Assembly (NCBI RefSeq): GCF_036880985.1
Contig: NZ_JBAJNO010000009.1
Span: forward strand, 2,826,501 to 2,890,500
DNA length: 64,000 nucleotides
Origin: Limibacter armeniacum
Lineage (GTDB): Bacteria > Bacteroidota > Bacteroidia > Cytophagales > Flammeovirgaceae
Reading direction: 5' to 3'
Both the position numbers and the translations under genes were made by a program. Shown piece by piece: positions 45,273 through 54,492 of this stretch. The notes beneath the pieces were generated by a model, which did not search any database, was not told where the DNA came from, and saw nothing but the letters and a program-made list of their open reading frames with translations. Within the stretch, counting starts at the first letter, position 1. Each line of letters starts with the position of its first letter.

Positions 45273-46507
45273 TGTTATTTCTGGAAACAATAAATTGGAT
45301 TATTGTAGGAATAGTGGCGCTATTTCTTGTACTTCCATTGATCTTCAACCTGATTTACCTATTTAAAATGGTTCTTTCTGGTGGAGAAAAAAAGCTTGAT
45401 TCAGTTGCTGAACAGCCACAATGGGGAAACATTATCACAGCTTACAAAGGCAATATTCATAGCGTTAGGGAGCTATTGGACTCTATACAGGAAGCGCCAA
45501 ACCATGGAGACGTTTATGTAGTAGCAGATCAATGTGCTGAAGTCGAAACAGGTTGGTTCAAGGATTACCCAAATGTAAAATTCTTAATACCTCCTACAGG
45601 TCTGAATGCTAAAGTTAGGTCTTTTGAGTATGCTTTGGATGCAATGGATGATACTATTGAAACTGTAGTGGTATTCGATCCTGACAATAGAGTAACCAAA
45701 GGTTTCTATACTGCATTAAGCGAATATTTGGCTAAAGGTTATGCGATTGTTCAAGGAAAGCGCACAGCCAAAAACAATAACTCAACGTATGCTAAGCTTG
45801 ATTCAGTAGGGGAAATATATAAGAACCATGTGGAAAGAAAAGTACCTTTTCAGTTGGGGTCCTCTTGTACTATTTCAGGTTCAGGTATGGCAATGAGTAA
45901 AGGTTTATTCCAATCATTTTTACATCATTACAAGACAAAAACAGAGGGGCGGAAAGTGATTCTAGGAGAGGATAAAATGCTCCAAAACTATGTCTTGGAA
46001 AATGGTGGAAGAATAGCATTTGCAGAAGAAGCTGTGATACTTGATGCCAAAGTTGATAATGGAAAACAATTGGAAAAGCAGCGTGCAAGATGGGTAGGTG
46101 CCTATTTTGAAAACTTGGGAGATGTAATCAAACTTGTTACATCAGGTCTTGTAAGTAGCTGGAATCAATTGGTAATCGGATTATTGTCTGCGATACCTCC
46201 TCTTTTTATCCTTGTAGGAGGAGCCGCAGTTTTGACTATACCTAGCTTTTTTATTAACCCATTAGCAACACTGTTGCTGGTTTTGGCCGTAGTGTTGTTT
46301 GGCTTCAATTTTCTATTGAGCCTTAAACTTTCTGATGCTGGTAAGGAAGTGTGGCTATCCTTATTTAGGATACCTGCACTTCTCTACAGGCAAGTGAAAT
46401 CGCTATTCTTGCTTTCAAAAACAAAGCATGACTTTATGGTAACAACATACCATCAGCAGGAACAAATGAATTACCAAGGAGTGAATCAAGAAGAAACTGT
46501 GGCATGA
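45269..46507 (+). CDS. Processive-type membrane GT2 glycosyltransferase
   Basis: The 412-residue protein has an N-terminal helix (about 8-36) and a GT-A domain with DPDN (137-140), a second acidic motif ED at 234-235 (LGEDKML) and QRARW (271-275). That combination is typical of membrane-embedded beta-glycan-type synthases. Two or three C-terminal transmembrane helices follow (about 295-350). It overlaps the genes on both sides by 4 nt (ATGA). Confidence 0.9.
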   Translation: MMLFLETINWIIVGIVALFLVLPLIFNLIYLFKMVLSGGEKKLDSVAEQPQWGNIITAYKGNIHSVRELLDSIQEAPNHGDVYVVADQCAEVETGWFKDYPNVKFLIPPTGLNAKVRSFEYALDAMDDTIETVVVFDPDNRVTKGFYTALSEYLAKGYAIVQGKRTAKNNNSTYAKLDSVGEIYKNHVERKVPFQLGSSCTISGSGMAMSKGLFQSFLHHYKTKTEGRKVILGEDKMLQNYVLENGGRIAFAEEAVILDAKVDNGKQLEKQRARWVGAYFENLGDVIKLVTSGLVSSWNQLVIGLLSAIPPLFILVGGAAVLTIPSFFINPLATLLLVLAVVLFGFNFLLSLKLSDAGKEVWLSLFRIPALLYRQVKSLFLLSKTKHDFMVTTYHQQEQMNYQGVNQEETVA

Positions 46508-47397
46508 AAGAAAATTACCCATTAGTATCAATTGTATCTGTAAACTACAAACAACAACAGTATACAGAAGCCTTTCTGGAGTCTTTAACACATATCTCTT
46601 ACCCAAATTATGAGGTGATATTGGTAGACAATGCTTCTGGAAACTTTGATAGGAAAAGGATAGAGGACAATTATCCTGAGACTATCATTATTGAAAGTGA
46701 AGAGAACCTTGGTTTTGCAGGAGGAAATAATTTGGGAATGAGGGCTGCAAGCGGAAAGTACTTTATGCTATTGAATAATGATACGGAGGTTGAACCGGAC
46801 TTTTTGGAACCAATAGTCGAGTTGATGGAGAAAAAGCCAATTATAGGCTTAGTGTCTCCCAAAATAAAATACAGCGAAGGCAACAACCTCATCCAATATG
46901 CGGGAACAATTGACATCAACCCTATTACGCTGAGAGGTGGAAAACTTGGTCACTTGAAGGAAGATGATGGAACCTATGACAGAGTCTATGAAGTGCCGTT
47001 TGCCAATGGAGCTGCCATGATGATCAGCCGTGCTTTGTTTGAGTTGACAGAAGGAATGTTGGAGGACTACTTCCTTTATTATGAAGAAACAGACTGGAGT
47101 CAGCGGATTCGGAACTTGGGTTATAAAATATATTACCAAGGCAAGTCAACAGTTTACCATAAAGAATCAGCTTCTGTAGGAAGTGTCAGTCCCCTAAAGA
47201 GTTTCTATATGAGTAGAAACAGGTTACTGTATGGCTACAGAAACATCAAGGGCCTCAATAAGTGGCTGTCTATCATTTACACCGTGTTTGTTGCTTACCC
47301 TTTCCATACACTGAAACTTTTCCTGTCTCGTGACTGGGAGTTAATTGTAGCACAATGGAAAGGAGTATTTGCTTTTTTACAAATGAAAAAACATTAA
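46504..47397 (+). CDS. GT2 glycosyltransferase, WbbL/rhamnosyltransferase-like
   Basis: The 297-residue GT-A protein has [21 protein letters not shown] at the start, VDNASGN for nucleotide binding, [13 protein letters not shown] (typical of WbbL-like enzymes), [10 protein letters not shown] with the DxE/D metal motif, and [12 protein letters not shown] with the catalytic acid. Only one weak C-terminal hydrophobic segment is present. The donor sugar is unknown; dTDP-rhamnose is common in this group, but no rml genes are in the window. It overlaps the previous gene by 4 nt. Confidence 0.9.
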   Translation: MKENYPLVSIVSVNYKQQQYTEAFLESLTHISYPNYEVILVDNASGNFDRKRIEDNYPETIIIESEENLGFAGGNNLGMRAASGKYFMLLNNDTEVEPDFLEPIVELMEKKPIIGLVSPKIKYSEGNNLIQYAGTIDINPITLRGGKLGHLKEDDGTYDRVYEVPFANGAAMMISRALFELTEGMLEDYFLYYEETDWSQRIRNLGYKIYYQGKSTVYHKESASVGSVSPLKSFYMSRNRLLYGYRNIKGLNKWLSIIYTVFVAYPFHTLKLFLSRDWELIVAQWKGVFAFLQMKKH

Positions 47398-47401
47398 TCT
47401 G

Positions 47402-48013
47402 ATGAACTCTGCATATCTAATAAAACATAGAATTGAAAGGCTGAAAGAAAATAGTCAAGACTCAAGTGATTTAAGTTTCTATGTAAGTCTTTGTAAGAGA
47501 GGTATATCTTTATCATGGCAATGGCTAATGGGAAGGTGGTTTTTAAGAAAAGCTACTAAGGGAAAATTGGTCTTTGTAAAAGGGGCTCCTAAGGTGATGA
47601 TTAAAGGACAGGTTAAAATGGGTAATGGAATCAGAATTTGGTCAATATTTCAACGAGCTAAAATTTTTGTTGAAAAGGGAGCAAAGCTATCCATTGGTAG
47701 TGATGTAAGACTTAACGGAGTGCATCTTTCAGTCAACAATGAGGTAATTATCAAAGATGGAGTAAAAATGGCTCCTTATGTATTGATTTTAGATGATGAT
47801 TATCATGATGTAAATAATTATTACGGAAAAGGGAAAAGTGCTCCTATCATTTTTGAAGAGAACGTTTGGGTAGGGTCTAGAGCAACGATTCTTAAAGGAG
47901 TAACAGTGGGGGAAGGAGCTGTTATTGCTACCGGAAGTGTTGTAGTAAAAGATGTACCTCCATATACAGTAGTGGCAGGAGTTCCTGCTAAAGTAATCAA
48001 ACAACTAAGATAG
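47402..48013 (+). CDS. Left-handed beta-helix (hexapeptide) acyltransferase
   Basis: The 203-residue protein has imperfect hexapeptide repeats from about residue 65 to 190. The catalytic-type segment is [10 protein letters not shown] followed by [48 protein letters not shown], which is diagnostic of the WbbJ/WcaF/CysE-like group. It would acetylate a sugar of the repeat unit in the cytoplasm before flipping. It lies 4 nt after a GT2 gene and 15 nt before the flippase. Confidence 0.92.
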   Translation: MNSAYLIKHRIERLKENSQDSSDLSFYVSLCKRGISLSWQWLMGRWFLRKATKGKLVFVKGAPKVMIKGQVKMGNGIRIWSIFQRAKIFVEKGAKLSIGSDVRLNGVHLSVNNEVIIKDGVKMAPYVLILDDDYHDVNNYYGKGKSAPIIFEENVWVGSRATILKGVTVGEGAVIATGSVVVKDVPPYTVVAGVPAKVIKQLR

Positions 48014-48028
48014 GCGTGGGCAGCAGAG

Positions 48029-49318
48029 ATGAATAGCATCAGTTTTTCCTTTTTAGACAGAATTTCGAGAATTGGTTTCGGTTTTCTGAACTTCCTTATT
48101 TTGGTAAGGGTACTTGATCCTACAAAATTTGGTGTGTGGGTTCTTTTCTTCAGTGTAATTACGGTAATAGAGTTTGCTAGAGAGGGTATTATCAAACAGC
48201 CTTTGGTGTACTACTATGTCGTAGAGCAGCATAACCCTAAGGAGAACCTATTAACATCATCTTTTAGTGTAAACCTGCTTGTTGCATTAGGGGCAAGCAT
48301 TATCTGTGTTGTCATGGGGTTCATTTCCCCGATTGTCTGGGGAGATGAAATATTGTCTATGCTGTTTTGGTGTTATATACCTGTTTTATGGTTTAACTCA
48401 TTTTCCCTGCATGTGGAGGGAGTAATGAATGCCGAGCACAACTTTAAGTTGATCTGTATCGCATTTACCTGCCAAAACCTTGTTATGCTGGGGTATTTGT
48501 CCTCTTCATTCTTTTTGGGGAAGGACTTGGCTTTGTATGAAGTTTTGTTGGCGTTGGGAATGGGGGCATCTGTTAGAATGGTTTTGTTATTCACCTTAAA
48601 AAACAAATTGTTTGTTTTCAAGAAGCCTAATAAGCAGTGGATGGCAGACTTGTTCAATTATGGAAAGTTTACCTTTGGTATCAATGTAAGTTCCCAATTG
48701 TTGCAAATGATTGATCAGTTGATGTTGGGAGCCATTATCTCTCCTGCCAATGTTTCCTACTTCAATATTGGCAAAAGGCTCAAAAACTTATCAGACATTC
48801 CGATCACAGCAGTAGCCCAAAGTGCATTTCCTAAATTCTCAAAGGCTAATACGGAAGGAAAATCCATACTCAGAAAAGTATATATAGAATCGTTAGGTCT
48901 AATCTATTTATTAAATATTCCTGGTTTTATCATTCTGTTTCTCTTCGCAGAGGAAATCATTACCCTGATTGCTGGAGAAGAATATGTATCGGCAACAACC
49001 ATTTTCCGAATCTTGGTAGTTACCATGCTTATTTCTCCTGTAAACAGGCTTTCCGGTGTAGTGGCAAATGCACTTAAAAAACCAAAAACCAATTTTATAA
49101 TGGTATTTGTGGCAGCAGGGATCAATATATCCTTGAATGCTATATTCATCTATCTATATCAAGCAGAAGGTGCCGCATTGGCTACCCTGATGACCCAATT
49201 AGGAATCTTTTTCTTTTGGGTGATTTGGATTCGCAAGAATCTGAAACTCGACACTGATAAGTCCTTAGTAGATTTTGCAAAAACACACTTGAATAGTCTA
49301 CATAAGGCAGAGCACTAA
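48029..49318 (+). CDS. Wzx-type oligosaccharide flippase (MOP superfamily)
   Basis: The 429-residue protein has about twelve to fourteen transmembrane helices. It begins with the typical FLDRISRIGFGFLNFLILVRVLDPTKFGVW segment and has a mid-protein restart YGKFTFGINVSSQLLQMIDQLMLGAIISPANVSYFNIG, as in PST/Wzx flippases. It moves the lipid-linked unit across the inner membrane. It closes a gapless five-gene run of EPS assembly genes. Confidence 0.92.
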   Translation: MNSISFSFLDRISRIGFGFLNFLILVRVLDPTKFGVWVLFFSVITVIEFAREGIIKQPLVYYYVVEQHNPKENLLTSSFSVNLLVALGASIICVVMGFISPIVWGDEILSMLFWCYIPVLWFNSFSLHVEGVMNAEHNFKLICIAFTCQNLVMLGYLSSSFFLGKDLALYEVLLALGMGASVRMVLLFTLKNKLFVFKKPNKQWMADLFNYGKFTFGINVSSQLLQMIDQLMLGAIISPANVSYFNIGKRLKNLSDIPITAVAQSAFPKFSKANTEGKSILRKVYIESLGLIYLLNIPGFIILFLFAEEIITLIAGEEYVSATTIFRILVVTMLISPVNRLSGVVANALKKPKTNFIMVFVAAGINISLNAIFIYLYQAEGAALATLMTQLGIFFFWVIWIRKNLKLDTDKSLVDFAKTHLNSLHKAEH

Positions 49319-49358
49319 TAATTAATTCATTGTAATAGCTAAAAACCCAATTAAACAA

Positions 49359-52300
49359 ATGACTAGGATGAGGATACTGACGACCTTATTGGCACTGGTG
49401 TGCACAATAAGCTGTCATGTGTTTGCCCAAAACAGGATTGGACAGGGGACAATCAAGGCAGGAAGTAACAATGTGCCATATGGCAGGACTGGAGGAGGTC
49501 TCAGTGATGGAGATCAGTTTTCACCAGATGTTTCAGAATGGAGCAGGACATGGATTGACGAATTTGAAGATTACCACATCAAAGGATCAAATTATGACAA
49601 TGATCCACTATCAGATTATGTAAACTTTCAGTTAAAGAAACCGCAGAACTATGATTCGACACGTACTGAAAAATACCCAATGGTAGTCTTTCTTTGTGGA
49701 GCAGGCGAGTCGGCTAGATCTAATTCATGGTACAATTGGACTTCAAGTCAGTTGGGTTATGACAACAATACTACACAATTGCATAATGGTGGTAAGGCAC
49801 ATTTGGATGCAGTGAATAGGTCTACGTCAGATGCTAGGTCTTTTGATGGTTTCTTGTTTTACCCACAGTTCAAGTATGGTACATGGGGACAGGGGGTTGA
49901 GGCAGATCCATATACTGATATGCAAACTGTTATTGATGGAATAAAGGAGCTGATTGAAATCTACAATATTGACCCATTCAGGATTTATGTACATGGACTT
50001 TCCAATGGAGGAGCAGGAACATGGGAAATCATTTACAGGGCACCTGAATTATTTGCAGCAGCTGCTCCAATGTCGGGTTGGACAAGTTCAACCTATGACC
50101 CATACTTTGAGAGTACTAAACATATTCCGCTATTTATTCACCACGGTAATAAGGACACAAAACCAACTTTTGGCCTTATTGAAAGCATCATGGACAAGTA
50201 TGATGAACATGGAGCACCATTCGATGAAGTGTTTGATGATTCATACAATGACGACCTTTCCGAAACTCAATGGACTCCTTATAAAAACAGGTTTATTAAC
50301 TATCCTAATTATGGTCATGGGGGATGGGACCGCACATATAAGCGAAAAGATTTCTTCAAGTGGTTTTTGCAGTATAGCAAGTTGAGCATTCGTCCTTTAG
50401 GTGGACAGGCAGAGTTTTGTACGCCAACTTTACCAAGTCCTGTTACATTAGGTGTTTCGCCTGGCTTTGAGGCTTATGAATGGATGCAAGACAGTGTGGT
50501 GGTAGCCAACTCGGACAGTAATGAATTTGTAGCCAACGCTTACGGTAAGTATGCTGTACGGATTAAACGTAACGGAGAGTGGTCAGGCTGGGCTGATGAA
50601 ATTGAACTAAAGCAGTTTACGACGGCTTTCGTACCTACCTTAACATTGAAGAATACACATATTCTGCCTTCTCCTAGTATAGAGATTAATAATTATGGCA
50701 TCACAGTTCTGGCACCGACAGGTTATCAGGAGTATGTTTGGTACAAGGACAGTGTTGAGTATATGACCACTTCCAGTAATGAGTTACAGGTCAGTGATGC
50801 AGGAGAATATGCTTGTAAGGTATTGATGACAGGCTCGTGTTACAGTGATGTATCAGCTCCTATTCGAGTTGAGGTAGATCAAAGCAACCCACTGTCTGTA
50901 CCTGATAGTTTATCTGCTTCAGTAGACGCGGAAGGAAAGATTACTTTGTCGTGGGTCAATACAGCGCCATCGGCTATTGCATTTGAGATTTATAAATCAA
51001 TAGACGATAAGAGTGGTCCTTATACTTATTTGACTAACCTAACTTCAGATCAGACTAAGGTAGAAGACATCAAGACTGACGGAAGCCAATATTATTATAA
51101 AGTGAGAGTTGTTAGTGACTCATTGGCGTCAACATCATCGTTTGTGGCCCTTGATTTTGGTGTAGAGGTTGATACTGTAGCACCTTCTACCCCTACAGGT
51201 CTAAGAGCAATAGCATTGAATGCAACTTCCTTAAGGTTGACATGGGATGCGTCAGTTGATGATATTGGAATACAAGCCTATGAGTTGTATCAGGATGATA
51301 GCTTGATAGCGACTACTACAGATGCATTTTATCAGGTAGAGGGATTATCAGCTGAAAATTGGTACCGCTTCTCGGTAAAAGCTTTGGATGTCAATAACAA
51401 GTACTCCAAAATGAGTGCAACAATATTGGCTACATCCATTTCCTCAAATGACTTCTCTGATGAGAATGGCTTGCTTTACAGGTACTATGAAATCCAAAAC
51501 CTTTCTAATTTGGATGATGTAGAAAGCTATTCACCTAAGAGAATAGACTTCATCAACAATTTTAGTATTGAGCCTAGAGATCAGTCAGACCATTTTGCTT
51601 TTGTTTTTGAAGGCGGTGTTGAGGTTGATTCAGCAGGGACATACACTTTCTATACGACATCTGATGATGGTAGTGAGTTGTACATTAATGGCAATATGGT
51701 AGTTGATAATGACGGCTTGCATGGTAGCAGGGAGCGAAGTGGAACAGTAGACCTGACAGCAGGAAAGCATTATATCAAAGTAATGTTCTTTGAAAAAACA
51801 GGAGGAAATGTATTGGATGTAAAGTATGAAGGACCTGATATTTCAAAGACCAATATACCGGATTCGGTACTTTATATGCTGTCGGTTCCTGAAGCGCCTG
51901 TTTTAGCAGATAGTGTAAAAGGTTTTGCTGCTCAAGGAGTAATAGGAATTCCATCAATTAATATCACTTGGGATAGCCTAGGAGTTGATCAGCAGTTAGA
52001 GATCTATCGTGCAGACAGCCTAAATGGTGAGTATGAAATCATTGCTACTGTTTCGGATTCGAGCTTTACAGATACAAACCTTAAAGTATCGGAAGATTAC
52101 TTCTATATCAGTAAAATCATTGCTTCAAATGGAATTTCTGTACTTTCTGATACAGTCTCAGCAGTAACAGATTCAGTATATCAAGCTCTTCAGGCTCCTC
52201 AGAACTTACGACCTCTTAATGTGACAGGAACGTATGTTGAGGTAACATTTGAGCCTTCTGATTCTTTGGCAGAATACTTTGTGCTTGAAAGGTCTTTTGA

Positions 52301-54359
52301 AGGTGGGGCATTCCTCCCAATTGTTCAGTTGACAGAAGCACCTTTCGTATTTACAGATGCAAATGTCTCATTTAATGCATTTTTCACTTATAGGGTAAAA
52401 GCCGTAAATGCTGCTGAAGCGTCAGCATACAGCAATACCTTTACGGTGAATACGCTTAATCAAGATAAAGTATATAAGATCAATGTAGCAGCCAAGTCTA
52501 AAAGTACACTGAGGGCAGGTTTCCCTTGGAGCAACTTTACGCCAACTGTTTGGACTGGAAATCTGGATAACTTGCCAGATGTTTACAATACTCCATCGAC
52601 GATAGATATTGTCAAAAGTGGAGATATGACAGAAACTTGGATTTTGAATACTTTTGACGGGGATGAAAACTACCCTGCTGAAGTGTATAATACTTACCAG
52701 TACTTTACAGGGCCAGTTACTTTGGCGTTTGAGGACTTGGATGTGACGAAAGCTTACAGCATTAAGTTGTTAAGTACTACAACGAGTACCAATGGCGGTG
52801 ATATGGCAATATCAATCGGAAGTGATACGGTTCAGATCAATACATTGAATAACTTGACTGAAGTAGGGTTTGATGATATACTACCTTCAGGACAAGGCAT
52901 TATTGAAGTATCATTGATTCCATCAAATGGTAATGGATATATAAATGGGGTTGTGATAACTGAAAGTGAAATCCCTGCTGATTTTTCAGTTCCGGAGGCG
53001 CCCGCCAATTTAATAGCTGAAGAAGTATTTGACCGGACAGCTATAGGGGTGACTTGGGATGCTGCAAGTGACAATACAGAGGCATATTTGGTCTTCAGAG
53101 CAGATAGTACAGGAATATTCACTTTACAGGACACGGTGCCAACAACAAGACTGACTTACTTCGACATCAATATTGATAGGCATGTAGTCTATGATTATTA
53201 TGTGAGAGCAGTAAATGAAAACGGTATGTCTCCTGCTACCAATACAGATAGTGCTTTGGTTATTATTGGAGGACAAGCCCCTTCTGTACCATCAGGTTTG
53301 ATGATAGATTACAGTTTGGATGGAATTAAACTGGACTGGTCTTCAAGTGAGCATTTCCCTGACTACTACCTGTTAGAGAGAAAAGAAAATGATAGTGAGT
53401 ACGAAGTTTTGGCTGAGTTGACCGAGTGGGATACTACATATACCGACCTAACATTTGACCTATTCAACACCTATGATTATAGGGTTAAGGCTGTCAATGT
53501 AGAAGGAGAGTCAGCATATTCAGATACGGTAAGTGTATATACCAAAGAGCTACCTAGACCAATCTTCGTAAACTTTTCAGCTAGCAGTAAGAACAACGTT
53601 AGAGCAGCAGCCCCTTGGAATAACTTTGATGTTACCAGTTATACACCAGAACTGCTAAACCTGACAGATACATCAGGAGCAGAGACGACGATCGACCTGT
53701 TCGTGGAGTCTGGAACACTGGAGCAAAATTGGCAATTACATAGCTTTACAGATGCCAGCAAGTTCCCATTGAATGTGCTGAATACTTACAGGTACCTTAC
53801 AGCCCCTGTTGTGATGAAGCTGTCAGGATTGGATACGTTGAGAACCTATACGCTGCAATTCTTGTCTGGAACAACATTCAGCTATCCATATACGACAGGC
53901 TTTGAGATTTCAGGTATTGAGAAATCAGTAGCGCAATCACAGAATGCCACACAGACTGTAGACTTTGTAAGTGTAGCCCCAGATGCTAATGGTGAGATTT
54001 TCTTCACTATCAACCCAGAGACAAGGGCGTACCTAAATGCGATCATGATCACACCTATTGATACAGATGGGGCAGGTAGCAGCAATGCTCGTTTGGCTAG
54101 TACCATAAAGCAAGAGCCTCTTGTGAATGAGTTGAAGGTGTATCCGAATCCATTTACAAATACATTGAAAATTACAGGAGCCGATCAGGTAATGTCAGTG
54201 ATGTTATATGACTTGAGTGGTAAATCATACCCTGTATCAATTGAGAAGTTTAATGGATATTTGAATATTGATGTACCTCATTCATTGGTGAGTGGTTTGT
54301 ACCTGTTGAAGGTTACAACAGCTAACGCAACAGTGGTAAATAAGCTGATTAAAGAATAA
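49359..54359 (+). CDS. Giant T9SS-secreted esterase with Ig, FN3, PA14 and malectin-like modules
   Basis: The 1,666-residue protein has a signal peptide (to about residue 24) and a hydrolase (about 60-345) with Ser215 in HGLSNGGAGTW, Asp266 in HHGNKDT and His320 in YGHGGWDRTY, an intact triad. Two Ig-like domains (about 350-505) and two FN3 domains (about 512-695) follow. Next is a PA14 domain (about 702-842: GLLYRYYEIQNLSN, TTSDDGSELYINGN, KHYIKVMFFEKTGG). Then come two FN3 domains, a 160-aa malectin-like module (about 1035-1190), two FN3 domains, a second copy (about 1392-1560) and a type A T9SS domain (KVYPNPFTNTLKIT to SGLYLLKVTT). PA14 and malectin-like modules are carbohydrate-binding in other proteins. 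It follows the flippase by 40 nt. Confidence 0.88.
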   Translation: MTRMRILTTLLALVCTISCHVFAQNRIGQGTIKAGSNNVPYGRTGGGLSDGDQFSPDVSEWSRTWIDEFEDYHIKGSNYDNDPLSDYVNFQLKKPQNYDSTRTEKYPMVVFLCGAGESARSNSWYNWTSSQLGYDNNTTQLHNGGKAHLDAVNRSTSDARSFDGFLFYPQFKYGTWGQGVEADPYTDMQTVIDGIKELIEIYNIDPFRIYVHGLSNGGAGTWEIIYRAPELFAAAAPMSGWTSSTYDPYFESTKHIPLFIHHGNKDTKPTFGLIESIMDKYDEHGAPFDEVFDDSYNDDLSETQWTPYKNRFINYPNYGHGGWDRTYKRKDFFKWFLQYSKLSIRPLGGQAEFCTPTLPSPVTLGVSPGFEAYEWMQDSVVVANSDSNEFVANAYGKYAVRIKRNGEWSGWADEIELKQFTTAFVPTLTLKNTHILPSPSIEINNYGITVLAPTGYQEYVWYKDSVEYMTTSSNELQVSDAGEYACKVLMTGSCYSDVSAPIRVEVDQSNPLSVPDSLSASVDAEGKITLSWVNTAPSAIAFEIYKSIDDKSGPYTYLTNLTSDQTKVEDIKTDGSQYYYKVRVVSDSLASTSSFVALDFGVEVDTVAPSTPTGLRAIALNATSLRLTWDASVDDIGIQAYELYQDDSLIATTTDAFYQVEGLSAENWYRFSVKALDVNNKYSKMSATILATSISSNDFSDENGLLYRYYEIQNLSNLDDVESYSPKRIDFINNFSIEPRDQSDHFAFVFEGGVEVDSAGTYTFYTTSDDGSELYINGNMVVDNDGLHGSRERSGTVDLTAGKHYIKVMFFEKTGGNVLDVKYEGPDISKTNIPDSVLYMLSVPEAPVLADSVKGFAAQGVIGIPSINITWDSLGVDQQLEIYRADSLNGEYEIIATVSDSSFTDTNLKVSEDYFYISKIIASNGISVLSDTVSAVTDSVYQALQAPQNLRPLNVTGTYVEVTFEPSDSLAEYFVLERSFEGGAFLPIVQLTEAPFVFTDANVSFNAFFTYRVKAVNAAEASAYSNTFTVNTLNQDKVYKINVAAKSKSTLRAGFPWSNFTPTVWTGNLDNLPDVYNTPSTIDIVKSGDMTETWILNTFDGDENYPAEVYNTYQYFTGPVTLAFEDLDVTKAYSIKLLSTTTSTNGGDMAISIGSDTVQINTLNNLTEVGFDDILPSGQGIIEVSLIPSNGNGYINGVVITESEIPADFSVPEAPANLIAEEVFDRTAIGVTWDAASDNTEAYLVFRADSTGIFTLQDTVPTTRLTYFDINIDRHVVYDYYVRAVNENGMSPATNTDSALVIIGGQAPSVPSGLMIDYSLDGIKLDWSSSEHFPDYYLLERKENDSEYEVLAELTEWDTTYTDLTFDLFNTYDYRVKAVNVEGESAYSDTVSVYTKELPRPIFVNFSASSKNNVRAAAPWNNFDVTSYTPELLNLTDTSGAETTIDLFVESGTLEQNWQLHSFTDASKFPLNVLNTYRYLTAPVVMKLSGLDTLRTYTLQFLSGTTFSYPYTTGFEISGIEKSVAQSQNATQTVDFVSVAPDANGEIFFTINPETRAYLNAIMITPIDTDGAGSSNARLASTIKQEPLVNELKVYPNPFTNTLKITGADQVMSVMLYDLSGKSYPVSIEKFNGYLNIDVPHSLVSGLYLLKVTTANATVVNKLIKE

Positions 54360-54374
54360 TTTAACAAAGTGTAG

Positions 54375-54414
54375 AGGCTGAGAGAGCTATTTATTAGCTT
54401 TCTCAGCCTTTATT
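54375..54414 (+). terminator. Terminator of the EPS operon and giant esterase
   Basis: Stem aggctgaga-g-agcta / tagctt-tctcagcct is followed by a T-rich tail, 16 nt after the stop codon. Confidence 0.75.
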
Positions 54415-54492
54415 TTATATATATGTAAATATAGCCACGGAAATAGTTGTGGTGATCTTTTTAATTAACCCCACTTAAATACCCAATAAGTA

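Noticed and set aside
49954-50385. 143-codon frame within the giant esterase gene
   Set aside because: Out-of-frame shadow of the conserved hydrolase domain, with Met/His-rich nonsense composition.
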